NCBI GenBank assembly: GCA_963281255.1
Contig: OY725489.1
Span: 3,906,001 to 3,970,000, forward strand
Reading direction: 5' to 3'
DNA: 64,000 nucleotides
Origin: Aphrocallistes beatrix
Taxonomy: Eukaryota > Porifera > Hexactinellida > Sceptrulophora > Aphrocallistidae
The notes below the pieces were generated by a model, which worked only from the letters and a program-made list of their open reading frames with translations, had not been told where the DNA came from and searched no databases. Position numbers and translations under genes: made by a program. Shown here one piece after another: positions 52,836 through 64,000 of the stretch. How positions within the stretch are numbered: the stretch's first letter is position 1; each line of letters starts with the position of its first letter.

Positions 52836-53022
52836 CCAATTTTTGAATAATTTGCTTCTAAACCTTTGTTTTAAAATGTTTTGTTTTCATTAGTTTAAGA
52901 CAATAAAATTGCAAATGAAAGTGATAAATTTGTAACGATCGTGACACCATCAGTTTTCGGACAAATGCAGGCGCTCCGAATTATATATCAATGTTATCTT
53001 GCAATAAGACTTAGCCAACAAT

Positions 53023-53400
53023 CAGGGGTGGCGCCAGGAATTTCGCGATAGGGGGCATAAATTAGAGTGTCATTAGAGTGCCTGGGGTAATAGTAACGAT
53101 TATTTTAGAAGTAATAGTAATAGTAATAGAACCTATTGTAATAGGATGTATCTATTACATTTCTAGAACTTCGGACTGGTTTATCTCATTTGTCGTGAAG
53201 AAATAGGAATTTGCACCAAACCGCATTACCAACATTAGCTAAATTGGCTCAGCAATATTTATCTGTCCCAGCCTCATCCGCACCTGTAGAGAGACTATTT
53301 AGCATCACAGGAAAATAATTTAAGCCAGATAGATGTTCATTGTCTGATGAAGTTTTTCATAATTATTCATGATCAAATGTAATTCACACGTCTGATAAAT
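53023..53400 (+). mobile_element. hAT derivative with a transposase scrap
   Basis: Starts CAGGGGTGGCGCCAGG, a typical hAT end. At about 53225-53355 the plus strand encodes LPTLAKLAQQYLSVPASSAP, VERLFSITGK, a stop, then FKPDRCSLSDEVF: the C-terminal dimerisation block of a hAT transposase. A TAATAG microsatellite (53100-53160) lies between. The right end was not found. Confidence 0.65.
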
Positions 53401-53453
53401 TTAGTGGAATTAGTTATTTGCTTAGGTTAGATGATAGGTTAGATAAGTTAGAT

Positions 53454-53885
53454 CAGTGTTTCTCAACCTTTTTCTTCTCGCGGCACCCATTCTAAACTTA
53501 TACCTTTCAGCGGCACCCCTAAACATCTTATATATCTCTATTCTTGATATATGCTGTAAGCCAAACCTATGGATTTTTCACGAGCGTATCCTTAATTTGA
53601 TTTAGGGGCAGGCCAATGAACAAATGATAGTAAAAGTGGAGATTGATTTGAATGATCACGACTTTATTATAGAATAACTAATTAATAAACTAGGAAATTA
53701 TTGTGAATATTGTGTAATAAATTATTCCAGAGGATTGTCAGAGGACAATCATCAAATTCAACATTGACAATGGTATCAATATAAAATAAAATAAAGCAGT
53801 ATGTATGTGTGGTAAGGCCTGCAGCACCCCTAGAGGAAGTAAATGGCACCCCAGGGTGCCGCGGCACCCCGGTTGAGAACCACTG
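53454..53885. mobile_element. hAT MITE, 432 bp
   Basis: Ends CAGTGTTTCTCAACC and GGTTGAGAACCACTG, with GCGGCACCC next to each. The duplication is AGTTAGAT/GGTTAGAT (53446-53453, 53886-53893; one mismatch). Confidence 0.85.
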
Positions 53886-53979
53886 GGTTAGATATTTTGT
53901 TTGTATGGGATAATCAATTAAATAATAAACTTCAAATATTCTGAATCATAGCAAAGTCTGAGTAATTGTCAAGAAATTT

Positions 53980-54640
53980 GTAATAGTAATAGTAATAAGT
54001 ATTAGTAATAGCAATAGTATAGTAGTAATAGCAATATATTAGATACAAGCGCGCTTCACTTGCTTGCGCTGCGCGGCTGGCGGACACTTTGTGTCCGCCA
54101 GAGGCTCCCTTCGGTCGCCTGAAAGGTGAGATTGGTTCATTATAAGGGAGATATCATCTCTAAATATGTCCATCTTAGTTTTAAAAGCGATATCACTCAA
54201 AAATCACCAAATTTGTCAATTTTTAAAATTTTGATGAGTAATGATGACGTCATAACAAAGTGATGAGTCATCATTTTTTGATAGTTGCATCATATGTGAG
54301 GCGTGTTAGTCTACAGATTCTATTAAAATTTCAGCCTTCTATCTCCTGTAATAGCTGAGTTATGCCAGAATAACTGTGTTGCTTAACTTTTAAAAATGTG
54401 ACAATGACGTCATAATTCCATGATGAGTCAACATTTTACTCTGAGCTCAGAACTTACCGGAGCCATAGCCAAAAGACTCCCACATGCCAAAAATTAGCTT
54501 TCTGCGCCCGGCAGTTTCTTCAATCAATTCGTTACAGATATATAGATATATAAATAAATATACATTAATCGAGTTTTAATAGTAAGGATAAACAAAATGT
54601 TATTGTAATAGTAATAGTAATATATTACATTTCAAAGTAA
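53980..54640. repeat. TAATAG microsatellite interrupted by family A
   Basis: Runs of GTAATAGTAATAG at 53980-54045 and 54597-54632, split by the family A copy at 54046-54589. Confidence 0.85.
54046..54589 (-). repeat. Family A copy, complete (544 bp)
   Basis: The cleanest complete copy: hairpin end CAAGCGCGCTTCACTTGC at 54046, two TGACGTCA sites, and the 5' block ending AATAGTAAGGA at 54589. It can serve as the reference for length and order of parts. Confidence 0.9.
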
Positions 54641-55368
54641 TTGACAACTCATTTACTAGCAATGGTTGTTATCATTTTGAGAATTCATACTAATTCACCA
54701 CAATATACTCACATTTCAAAGGAAACCATTTTCGATCATTTTCCAGCGTTGGAGATCTTTTCGATCCAATTTCGAATTAATCACTTTTACACTTTCGACC
54801 ATTTTTCAACTGCCATTTTCGATCAAATTCCGATCAAAATCTGCTTTCCCGTATGAATGTAGAGATAATATATAATCCAGAAGAGAACACTAAAAGAGAA
54901 TGCAACATGAATGTATGAACAAATTCTTATTCAGAATTCACATAGAGGTAATTTACCAAAATATCTACAAAAATGCTTGATGGTGTTCGGGGTCAGCATA
55001 TCCTACAACATAATTTATGTGTGAAAGAAGTTTGGGAGGGCACAAATACTGGCACGCGACTAGTAATTGGGAAGAACCGTGTTGTAAATTCAATCTCCGC
55101 TCCTTATATCAATTCTTTCATCACACTGCCATGATATTCGTTAATATTATTTTTTTGTTTCAGACCAAAAATATACAGTATGTACCAGTTTTAGTAGCAT
55201 GCATGGCTACGAAAGGTGAAACTAGCAATGTGCTATATATAGATAAGATACTCACGGTGTGTTGACTAAACGGAGCTAAAATTAGTATGTTATCACAACC
55301 TGCATATTGAAGATAATTTTAGCATATGGTTCCCTAGCACAACGATGCGAAATTGGAATTTAATAGAC
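54640..55368. other. Gene-free region
   Basis: Two short frames (71 and 82 codons) show no family resemblance, and no repeat was recognised. Confidence 0.4.
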
Positions 55369-55369
55369 A

Positions 55370-56489
55370 CAAGCGCGCTTCGCTTGCTTGCGCTGCGCGG
55401 CTTGCGGACACTGCGTGTCCGCAGATTTACCCAGTGGGAGCTTGGGGATATTAGAGAAACAATACGTCGCTTTCTTGTTTTATACTAAGTACGCTGGATT
55501 GTCATTTGTCTACGGTTACATTTAATAAATCAGAACTGTAGCAGAAATTTTGTTTCGTGATAAATATAATTTAGTTCATATTAAGTCAACTAATCCTGAA
55601 TGTAAGCTCAATTTGAATACACAAAGTTCACATTGCTAAAGATTATTATACTTAAATAATCAATTCCAGTCCATGTAGTTAAAAGTTATTTTATGATCGA
55701 ATTGATTGATCGTAGCTTATCACACACTTTAATTGTTGTTAACAATCAAATTATAGACTCAAAATAGTAGTATTCAATCATTTATATGAAATAGAATCGT
55801 GTGAATGGCATTATAAAAGGCTGATAATTGATTGGTTCACACAGGGCTGGGGTTGGTTAACCTATATTCGGGGTCGGTTATTTGGGTTACCTCCATGGCG
55901 GTTAACCGATGTCAATAGTAATTTGTATAAATATTGATTTGTCGATTAATATTTAACTAGAAATTGAAAAATTTACAATTTTCAGTGGTCTCGAGATATA
56001 CTATTAGGTTAGAAAAATAGAAATAATATTGTAATATCAAAATTTTAGAAGTAATATTCATTAATCTCCTTCGAAAAGCAATGAAGTCAGTCTAAATATT
56101 TAGAAAATAAAGCAGATCGGCTAACCGATCCAAGATTTTCTTAACCGTTAACCGTGATTGACGGCGGTTAGCCGGTTAACCGGTTAACCGAATCCAGCCT
56201 TGGTTCACATAAACCAATGAATTTCAATCACAAATTGTCCTTTGGATTTATGCATAATTCAATACTATTTTATTCCAATGTATTTGCATTATAAAATAAT
56301 CGAATTTGATTGGTCAGCACATTTTGTCACCTATCTCGGCGAGGTGTGAACATTTCGCTTAGATCTTCGAACTTAATCCTAGATTCACCATTTTAAACCT
56401 ACTTGCCAATTTTCGTATCTATACGACTTGCCAATTCTTCAATCAATTGGACAAACAAACAAAAATCCTAGCATTTTAATGTATAAGAT
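55370..56489 (-). repeat. Family B copy with nested MITE
   Basis: Hairpin end CAAGCGCGCTTCGCTTGC at 55370, GGACACTGCGTGTCC, body matching 13399-13992 in reverse, and the 5' end CCTAGCATTTTAATGTATAA at 56468-56489. Interrupted by the MITE at 55842-56201. Confidence 0.8.
55842..56201. mobile_element. hAT-like MITE, 360 bp (GGTTAACC-rich)
   Basis: CAGGGCTGGGGTTGGTTAAC at the left, the complement of ACCGAATCCAGCCTT at the right, and a perfect 8-bp duplication GGTTCACA (55834-55841, 56202-56209). Rich in GGTTAACCG palindromes. Confidence 0.88.
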
Positions 56490-56660
56490 ATGACAGCTTG
56501 ACGAAGTAATAATTATAGCAGATACGAAATATTAACTGTACGTAGAATGCCCAGGATTTTATGACTTCAGTTGCATAGAAAATGGTCGAGAGACATCCGC
56601 GATATCGGAGACACTGTATCCCCAGTGGGCATTCTACGGTTTTAAGGAATCTATCATATA

Positions 56661-57075
56661 AGTCGACTCTCGTTAACACGAACACGGATAAGACGAAATA
56701 TCGGATAAGAAGTACGATTTGTGGGTCCCCTTCAGTGCGTTTTCAATACTGAATACATCGGTTAATACGAACACGGATAATTCGAACAGGTGTGTGCTTA
56801 CGAACACTTTGAATATGGTACGGAGTATGTACGTAGATAGATACTAGACATATATTTCTCAATAAAAATACAGTCGAATCTCGTTAATACAACATGGATA
56901 ATGAGTTATCTATTTGACAAGTACAATTTCATACTCTCACGTAGTTATCACTCATTATGCGTATCAAGTATTTTGGACAAATGTGGCTATGTACGTGCTT
57001 CGGTTAATACGTACTCCGGATAAGGAGTACAAATCTCCACGGTTCCTTGGTGTACTTGTTAACGAGAGTCGACTG
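56661..57075. mobile_element. Tigger/pogo-like MITE, ~415 bp
   Basis: AGTCGACTCTCGTTAACACG at the left and TTAACGAGAGTCGACTG at the right, flanked by TA at the right. An internal CAGTCGAATCTCGTTAATAC at 56872 is a third end, so two copies may be fused. Confidence 0.75.
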
Positions 57076-57110
57076 TATCTGCATTAAAACATATGCGTTT
57101 TGTATGCAAA

Positions 57111-57163
57111 TCCTTACTATTAAACTCGATTAATGTTTATTTGTGTAAATATATATATACAGT
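57111..57163 (+). repeat. Family A 5' end, cut by a Tigger-like end
   Basis: TCCTTACTATTAAACTCG, then the TA tract, directly followed by CAGTTGACTCCGCTTAATAG, a Tigger-like left end with no right partner. Confidence 0.65.
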
Positions 57164-57196
57164 TGACTCCGCTTAATAGGGTCACTGTTCACCGTT

Positions 57197-57478
57197 TAAA
57201 AATAAACAATACTGTATACTTAATTTGTCTATTTCAAATCAAAGCATGGCAGGAAGAGAATTCCTTCAGTACTAAATAGAAACCAGAGTCTAAAAATAAA
57301 CAATACTGTATACTTAATTTGTCTATTTCAAATCAAAGCATGGCAGGAGAGAATTCCTTCAGTACTAGATAGAAACCAGAGTCTAAAAATAAACAATACT
57401 GTATAGTTAATTTGTCTATTTCAAATCAAAGCATGGCATGAAGAGAATTCCTTCAGTACTAAATAGAAACCAGAGTCT
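57197..57478. repeat. Tandem repeat, 94-bp unit, 3 copies
   Basis: TAAAAATAAACAATACTGTA recurs at 57197, 57291 and 57384. Units are almost identical, each ending AAATAGAAACCAGAGTC. It directly precedes the Mutator-like gene. Confidence 0.95.
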
Positions 57479-57533
57479 AAAAAAGCATTATATGCAAGGA
57501 TATATACGTAGTTGGTATAAATAGGGAAATAAA

Positions 57534-59976
57534 ATGATAAAATTTATCGATAAATATATACGAACACAAAATACAATGTCTTTTTCAGAACAAGATATGC
57601 CTTCTTCGGAACAAGAAACTGTTCCAATATTTAGAAGTGATGACCTCCCTCTGGTTAGAATTCCATCTCCCTTCGCTTCTAGTATAGAATCAAGTGACTC
57701 TGGCTTGTCTCAAGCAGTCACTAAAGATGATTGCGTATTCAAAGTTCCAAATACTCCAACTGATGTAATCCCTTCTTCAACCTCTCCTACTGAGCTCAGA
57801 TCTACTTTCTCACAATTTGCCTTGTCTTCACAGACTTCTGAAGATTCGGATAATTCCACGAAAGTTCCTTCTTTTTCTCTCAGAGGCAAAAGAAGAGTAA
57901 AAAAAGTCAACGTTGGGAAGTTTCGTAAATGGGAAGGACTGAAAAGAAAATCATCTTTCACACCACTACCTGCAAAGTGACTACCATCAAAGCCAACATC
58001 CGAACTATTCAAACAAGTAAAGTTCCCTCATCCAACTAAATTCATAAGCATCAAATTGCGTAAAGATGAAACTCACTCATTTCGTGATCTATTAATTCCC
58101 CATGGATCTCAAATTATCGACATGGACTTACTTAGCATGGTATTCTCTCTATTACGATGCACTGAACCAAAATGTACAGGACCACTCAATCTATATCAAT
58201 ACGCCTTTCGAGATGGCTTACAGTCATATTTATTATTAAAGTGTAGCTATTTCATCTTGTTATAGCTGAATTCCCAACTTCCCTGCCTATTGGCATGCAA
58301 CCCACTGAAGCAGTGAATGACCCAAATGATATCCCGGAAAAAGTCGGAAGTGAACGCGAGGGCTTTATTAGCAGTGCACTGCACCTCCCTCAGTTGGAAT
58401 GATTTCTTACTCTCGTGCAATATCCTTGGAATACAGAATACCTGGAAGCAAATGAACAAAGTTCCCCTCTTGAAATTGGTCGAATCAGCAAATACAATCT
58501 GTCAGCAATCCATGTCCATGTCAGCTAAACTTGTACGCGACACAGCCGACACGTCAAATATCCCATACTGTAAGAACTGTACTGTAAGTTACGACTGTTC
58601 ATGGCATCAAAGAGGCCATTATTCGAATCAAGGATTCGCGGCTGCAATTGAGGTACATAGTGGTAAGGTATTAGACTACGTCATCTATGAACGCGTGTGG
58701 AGCAAATGTCTCAAATGGACTGAAGAGAGGAAGAAAGACGATACAGATGAGTATAGCGAATACTGGAAGAAACATTCCGGCGAGTGTCCGGCAAATTATT
58801 TCGGGACTAGTCAAGGAATGGAATCTTCAGCTGCACTTGAAATTTGGGCTAGATCTGTCACCAAACATTATATTGCTTATACAACATATGTAGGCGATGG
58901 AGACTCAAACTCTTTTAAGCGGTTACGAGAAAGCGATCCGTACAAAGGATTGGAAAATCTACGAAAGGAGGAGTGCATCGGGCATGCAAAGGGAGATTAA
59001 AAAAGGCAATGAGGAAGAAAACCACGAAAACTTTAACATCCAAACCAATACTCGCTTCAAAGGTTCAGAGGATTGGCCATCTTTATACACTTGTTATCGT
59101 TCAAAACAGAAGGAAAACAGGGATAGAGATTCAAAAGGCTCTCTATACACTACTCGATCATTTAGTTGAGAAGCATGAAAGTTGTCCGTTTTCATAGAGC
59201 TCTTGGTGTTACTTTCAAAAGACTCGTGCACTTTCAGTCGAAGATAGCTCTATTACACCTCCAAAACTGCGACTACCATATCTGAATGTAGAGGAGTTAT
59301 CACGACTGCAAGATGTTTTTTTGAAGTTTGCAAGCCTAGATATGTGTTCCGCATTGACGCTTGGTTTAACACAAAATGCCAATGAATCCCTACATTTCAG
59401 TTCTCTGGCACAATGCTCCTAAAGGAAAACGGGTAGGACAATACTCTCTCCAAGCTTCTGCGTCAATAGCTGTGTCAACTTTCAATGAAGGCTCATTGAT
59501 ACTCGCATCAATCTTAGCGGAAATGGGAGTGCAATGTACTAATGTGACTCTAGCTCACCTCGTAACGATGGATAAGGAACGTAAAATGATGCAAGAGAAA
59601 GGCTGTTAAGGATACTCAGAAAAGACGCAGGCGTATTCTGACGAGTCGATTCCTGATTGCCGAATCTTCAAGGCGTAAACGCAAAAAAGAAGCGACTACG
59701 TATAAATCTGGATGCTTTGGTAGTGAGTTATCCTCTTCTGGCCGTAAAGAAGTCACTTCTCCCATCCTTGTCGTTAACAAGGATGATACTGAAATATGCG
59801 AGAAATGCGGAATGCATGATTGTCCAGTTCTGAGAGACCAGAAGAATGACGACTGGGTGGGATATGATTTCTGTGAAAGTTGGTATCACACTGGCTGTGA
59901 AGATGTATGGTTAGCGGATATAGGTGATGACCCTTATATCTGTAGGAAATGCGAGCAAGAGTGGAATAATGTATAA
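57534..59976 (+). pseudogene. Mutator-like transposase with C-terminal PHD-type zinc finger
   Basis: A serine-rich leader (57573-57980), then an N-terminal domain (IPHGSQIIDMDLLSMVFSLL, GPLNLYQYAFRDGLQSYLLL). The frame 58317-59000 gives the DDE core: VSYDCSWHQRGHYSNQGFAA with the first D, VIYERVWSKCLKW, then the CxxH-like SGECPANYFGTSQGMESSAA and TTYVGDGDSNSFKRL with the second D. After frame changes near 59000, 59200 and 59370 come CSALTLGLTQNANESLHF with the E and KRKKEATTYKSG. The final open stretch (to 59976) is ICEKCGMHDCPVL, WVGYDFCESWYHTGCED and YICRKCEQEW, a C4HC3 PHD-finger pattern. In-frame stops lie at 57978-57980 and 58263-58265. No terminal repeats were identified. Confidence 0.82.
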
Positions 59977-61780
59977 TCTACACATCTACGTATATCATTT
60001 CTGTAGTATCATGCCATCATTACAATAAACACATATCCCTTCGTTCTTTATTAAAATCGGTAATATATACATTAATTCGGAAAACAAAACAATGCGAAAA
60101 CAATGCGGTCAATTCGGGTAAACGTGTCTAAATTTTGACTACAAAAAATTGTGTAACTGTAGAGGAGTACCTCAGGAGTCCAAATACGTACGAGTATTGT
60201 ATAAGGGGTGGACAGTGGTGCAGCTAGGGATTGAAGCTTGCTAGGGCACAGGTAAATTATTTCAGGGTGAAACACGACGGCGCTATAGAGTCGATTACCA
60301 ATACCTTACACATTGATGAAAGACCAAACTATAATATGTAATTAGCACACGCGTGCTAATGAACACTTCGTGTTCTCAGAGTCGCCCTGGAAAAATAAAC
60401 ACTTTCAGAAGTCCCTACAGGTGCCAAATATTGTTCACTTTCACAAATTCATTTCAAATATGAATGACATAAGAAATAAGTAAACCAAACATACCAACTT
60501 GTACAATTGAAAATGTCCTTCGTCAGAAAATAAGGACTGAGAAATAATCAATTGACGCGAAACACTAACGTCCAGCCCTCAGCTTAAGTGATCCTATCCA
60601 TTTCATCCTTATCTGTTGATTGGTCCTTTGGAGAGAAGGCATTCCTCCCCTCGCCACTAACGTGCTCCGAAGGCCGGCGTTTTAACAATTACCTCTTCGT
60701 TCAGAATCAAATGAGAGGAGTACCAGACTGAGGAGATTGTTATTACTGATACTTTCGTTTGTAGCACCCGTACGCAAATAGACCCATGCAATGCTTCTGA
60801 GAAAATGAGGAATAGGGCCTACACCCATGAATGAATATAAATCACGTGTTATAACTTTAATTCTGTAAATATATTATCTAATTCGATATAACATTGGTAT
60901 GTAGTAAGATTTTTTAAAAGTCAATTTAGGATGGGGAACGTTATGGCTTGTAGGTCATTAAAGTCGTAAATAATTTTGCAGGCTGTCCTGCGAAAAGCTA
61001 CATTTGACTTGCCAGGATTATAAAGAGAGAATATAAAATTGAGAACGCTAAATTGCACATTTCCGCATAATCTTTTTCCAGATATAGCTAAATATCGCTA
61101 AATATGACCAGGAATATGCGGTAATCTATAATATCTACTTTCAAGCGGCCAGATGTCATATCTCTTGGAATTTAGAGGGAACACTGACGGTAATACTTCA
61201 TACCTATTAGTTTATCACAGACATGTTCTTTCAGAACCAAATTTTAAACAAAAAAATCAAATTCAGAAAACCGATTACACATAAGTGGTTCTCTGTACTG
61301 ACTGAAATTCGTGCTAATGAGCTCAGAAATAAGAATGTCGATAAACCAATCCTGTTGTGACGTTATAATCTCATATTTCGCTTCAAAAAAACAATAGATC
61401 GTCCCAGCGTGTAACATTTCCCCTTTCTTCAACTTTCTACATATAATATAATGTTTTTCTATTAATAATGAACGAACAAACAAACATACAGCAAATATAC
61501 TATTTCTGATAGTAAAGCTTTATACTTTATACTGACAATTGGTCTTATTTATGTGGCGATTCAAACAAATGACAACTTTTCGTATGCGGCTCGCCCTTTA
61601 AATTCACGATAAATTAGAGATATCTATGATGCCATCATCCATGATGACCATTTTTACCAACATGAAGTGATAATGTAGAGAATTATATTTGTAAAATATG
61701 CATCCATTTAATAGTGGCTATGCCATTTATGTATACTAATGATTATGAGACAATTCACTTGATTACTGCGTTTAATAGAT
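59977..61780. other. Gene-free region with one hairpin pair and a hAT-like start
   Basis: CAGTGGTGCAGCTAGGG at 60213 looks like a hAT end without a partner. TTAGCACACGCGTGCTAA (60341-60358) and GAACACTTCGTGTTC (60361-60375) form two adjacent hairpins. Otherwise no gene or repeat was recognised. Confidence 0.5.
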
Positions 61781-61782
61781 TA

Positions 61783-63993
61783 CAAGCGCGGTTCGCTTGC
61801 TACCGCTTCGCGAGTGGGCTTACATTGATTAAGTATAAGGGAGATAACATCTCTAAATGTATGTCTTACTGTTATAATCGATATCACTCGAAAAATAATC
61901 AAATTTCATTTTTGATGAATAATGATGACGTCATAACAGTGATGAGTCATCATTTTTTGATGATAGTAGTATTATATGTGTAGAATATTAATATATATAT
62001 ACATAATCTATTAAGGATACCGCCCTCGAAAAACATCACCTGACATTTAAAAAAATGGTGATTTTTTATTGCTAATTCCATCGGATTATTGAGTAGTCTA
62101 CCATCTAATCGTACTTGTTGGACGGTATTTATTTTGATATTCTAGAACTGAGCACCTAAAGTTCAGTCATACTAAAATCGGAAAGTTATTCGTGGTTTTG
62201 CGGCGCATTCATCAATTATTTTCTAACTTATCTGATATTTTTTCAAATATATGAACCTCAAAATGGTTTTGGCCCCTTTAAATATTATAAAACAGATGAA
62301 TTTAGGAAAAGAGGCACTTAAAATCCAATCAAAAATATCTTTATGAGGGACTTCATTTCTAAAATGCTCGGGAAATGGCCGTTGTGATATCAGCTATTGT
62401 GTATAGAAAGAATTCTGAACATTTTTAAAAATATTTGTTCAGATTTGCTATTTTCACCAAAATCTGTTGGAATACATCTAATTCATTAGTATACATGCGA
62501 TTAAATGCCCATGGATGCTTTTATTTATCGTTAATAGCTCATTTTACATCGTTCTTAACATCAAAACTTCAAATCCCTATATCTCGGGACTTTAAAATTC
62601 CAAAATTGACCGTCTTTCAAAAATTTTATCTCAAAATTGCTTTGAGATAGAGGTTTGAATATTTCAGGAGTTGTTCCATATCATTAGGCGATGAGCGTAG
62701 GACCACTCGTTTTTCGATATCTTATAAATTTGTGATTTATTGCTGATTTCCAAAGAAAATCGGGCTTTTTCGCCGTTTTTTGGCAATTTTTTTTCAAAGC
62801 CCTATTAATTTAACAATTTTGGTTATTTTAACTTTCTTTTGGTTCAATGCGATTGCAAATTTTATAGACTACAGTAGGTGATCATAATTATTTAGAATCG
62901 CTTTTGTCTCATCAACTAAGAATATTTTATTAGAATAGATGAAGTTAATTCATATCAGAATAGGATCACAACTATATATTCAATATTTTATTTTGTATCC
63001 ATTGGATTCCGTAACCATCCTGCATCTCTTGGGCATGGATTGCCAGTAATTATGGAGAAATTCCGGGGTTATATCATTCCCAATCTTGTCTAACTTGACT
63101 TTCAGGGATCGAATTGTTTTTGGACGCTGGTGTGGAATACGATTTAATCTGAATTTGATCCATGAGAATAAATTCTCAATAGGATTGAGATCTGGGGATT
63201 GACTAGGCCAATCTAACAACTTTCCTGGCATATCTTCGGCCATCCAAGACTTTACAATCTTTGATGTATGCTTTGGGTCGTTATCCTGAAGCAATTTCCA
63301 ATTTTGATCGTGGAAAACTTGTGCTTGTCTGAGCAAATACCATTCTAAAATCTTCGTATATAGGTGCCCAGTTAGATTGTGGCTGAAAATACACAAGGGA
63401 AATGTTCCCATGGACGACCCGGCTGCCCAAATATGGACCTTGGCAGAGTGCTTAGGAATCGGCTGCCAGCGCGAAACACCCCTTTTCGTCCACAGCAAAA
63501 CTCTACCTCCTGATAACCAGAAGGATGCTTCGTCACAGAAGATCACATTCTGCCATCGTTTCTTTGAGTGCCTGCCCAATCGATACGCTTCTGCCTATTA
63601 ATTTCGGATAACATGAATGTTCTACGAGGAAATACTTTAGAGTATTGGAGCCTTTTGAGTGTTCTTCACCGGACAGTCACTTTAGAGCAAACAACACCTG
63701 TTCTTTCTACAACATTTGTATGCACTATTAAAATTTCAGCCTTCTATGTCCTATAATGGCTGAGTTATGCTCGAATAACTATGTTGCTTAACTTTTAAAA
63801 ATGTGACAATGACGTCATAATTCCATGATGAGTAGACATTTTCGTCTGAGCTCAGAACTTACTGGAGCCATAGCCAAAAGACTCCCACATGCCAAAAATC
63901 AGCTTTCTGTGCCTGGCAGTTTCTTCAATCAATTCGTTACAGATATATATATATATATACATACAAACAATAATCGAGTTTTAATAGTAAGGA
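61783..63993 (-). repeat. Family A copy split by a Tc1-like element
   Basis: The 3' half (hairpin end at 61783, one TGACGTCA) runs to about 62012, and the 5' half resumes at about 63726 (ACTATTAAAATTTCAGCC, one TGACGTCA) and ends AATAGTAAGGA at 63993. The ~1.7 kb between them is foreign. Confidence 0.8.
62980..63720 (-). pseudogene. Tc1-like transposase, 5'-truncated
   Basis: The main frame (63579-62980) holds VIFCDEASFWLSGGR (first D), HIWAAGSSMGTFPLCIF, LLQDNDPKHTSKIVKSWM (second D) and LLDWPSQSPDLNPIENLF (E), the DDE signature of Tc1-like enzymes. Upstream, another frame gives FPRRTFMLSEINRQKRIDWA and a stop-containing CSKVTVR, so a frameshift lies near 63580. The N-terminal DNA-binding part stops at the family A junction (about 63725). 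The C-terminal end is complete. About 960 bp of non-coding sequence (62013-62975) follows, possibly the rest of the element, but no inverted ends were recognised. Confidence 0.85.
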
Positions 63994-64000
63994 TTTGTTG

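Noticed and set aside
62435-62650. 71-codon frame in the Tc1-like non-coding part
   Set aside because: No motif, no conserved start context, and it lies inside element sequence.

Overview
This is a window of an AT-rich eukaryotic genome, almost certainly an invertebrate animal, and nearly all of it is transposable-element sequence. Evidence for this: introns bounded by GT/AG inside transposase genes, 8-bp, 3-bp and TA target duplications, animal-type element families (mariner, Tc1, Tigger/pogo MITEs, PIF/Harbinger with a Myb-like second gene, hAT, piggyBac, a Mutator-like element, an OTU-bearing Helitron) and no operon-like gene packing. I cannot name the species. There is one 200-bp assembly gap (12404-12603).

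Layout. 1-1000: fragment of an OTU-protease gene. 1218-1693: palindromic Tc1-type MITE. 2519-3828: full-length mariner with a transposase carrying two visible lesions. 4849-9515: one copy of a ~545-bp Helitron-like repeat (here called family A), hit in turn by a Tigger-like MITE, a GC-rich hAT-like MITE and a 3.57-kb PIF/Harbinger element whose transposase and Myb-like gene are both open. 9.9-14.2 kb: more family A copies (head-to-tail, and with an inverted end block), a relative called family B, and pieces of a second Harbinger family. 14.6-18.9 kb: piggyBac scraps, a long-TIR element, family C and another family A copy. 19.0-21.2 kb: minisatellite and microsatellite. 22.3-25.5 kb: a 3.2-kb foldback structure. 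25.6-29.5 kb: nested hAT-like MITEs, a Tigger MITE, a palindromic 44-bp satellite and family C. 29.7-32.6 kb: hAT element with a decayed transposase containing a recognisable 70-bp intron. 33.4-35.0 kb: element with direct terminal repeats, then a tandem repeat. 35.2-43.2 kb: a Helentron-type Helitron (Rep, PIF1-type helicase, OTU protease). 46.3-52.9 kb: a tandemly duplicated gene-like piece whose second copy contains a 5.0-kb hAT, itself containing a 1.48-kb Harbinger derivative. 53.0-56.5 kb: hAT derivatives and family A and B copies. 57.5-60.0 kb: Mutator-like transposase ending in a PHD-type zinc finger. 61.8-64.0 kb: family A copy split by a truncated Tc1-like element.

How it fits together. 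The large Helitron shares its 5' subterminal motif and its GC-rich double hairpin 3' end with families A and B. This suggests that the most abundant short repeats here are non-autonomous passengers of an OTU-encoding Helentron lineage. Each complete family A copy carries two perfect TGACGTCA sites and an AP-1-like TGACTCA site, and its TA tract has repeatedly taken Tigger-like MITEs. The only element that looks potentially competent for mobility from sequence alone is the Harbinger at 5692-9257. The only host-gene candidate is the duplicated coiled-coil/QPQQRP fragment at 46439-46800 and 52386-52677.
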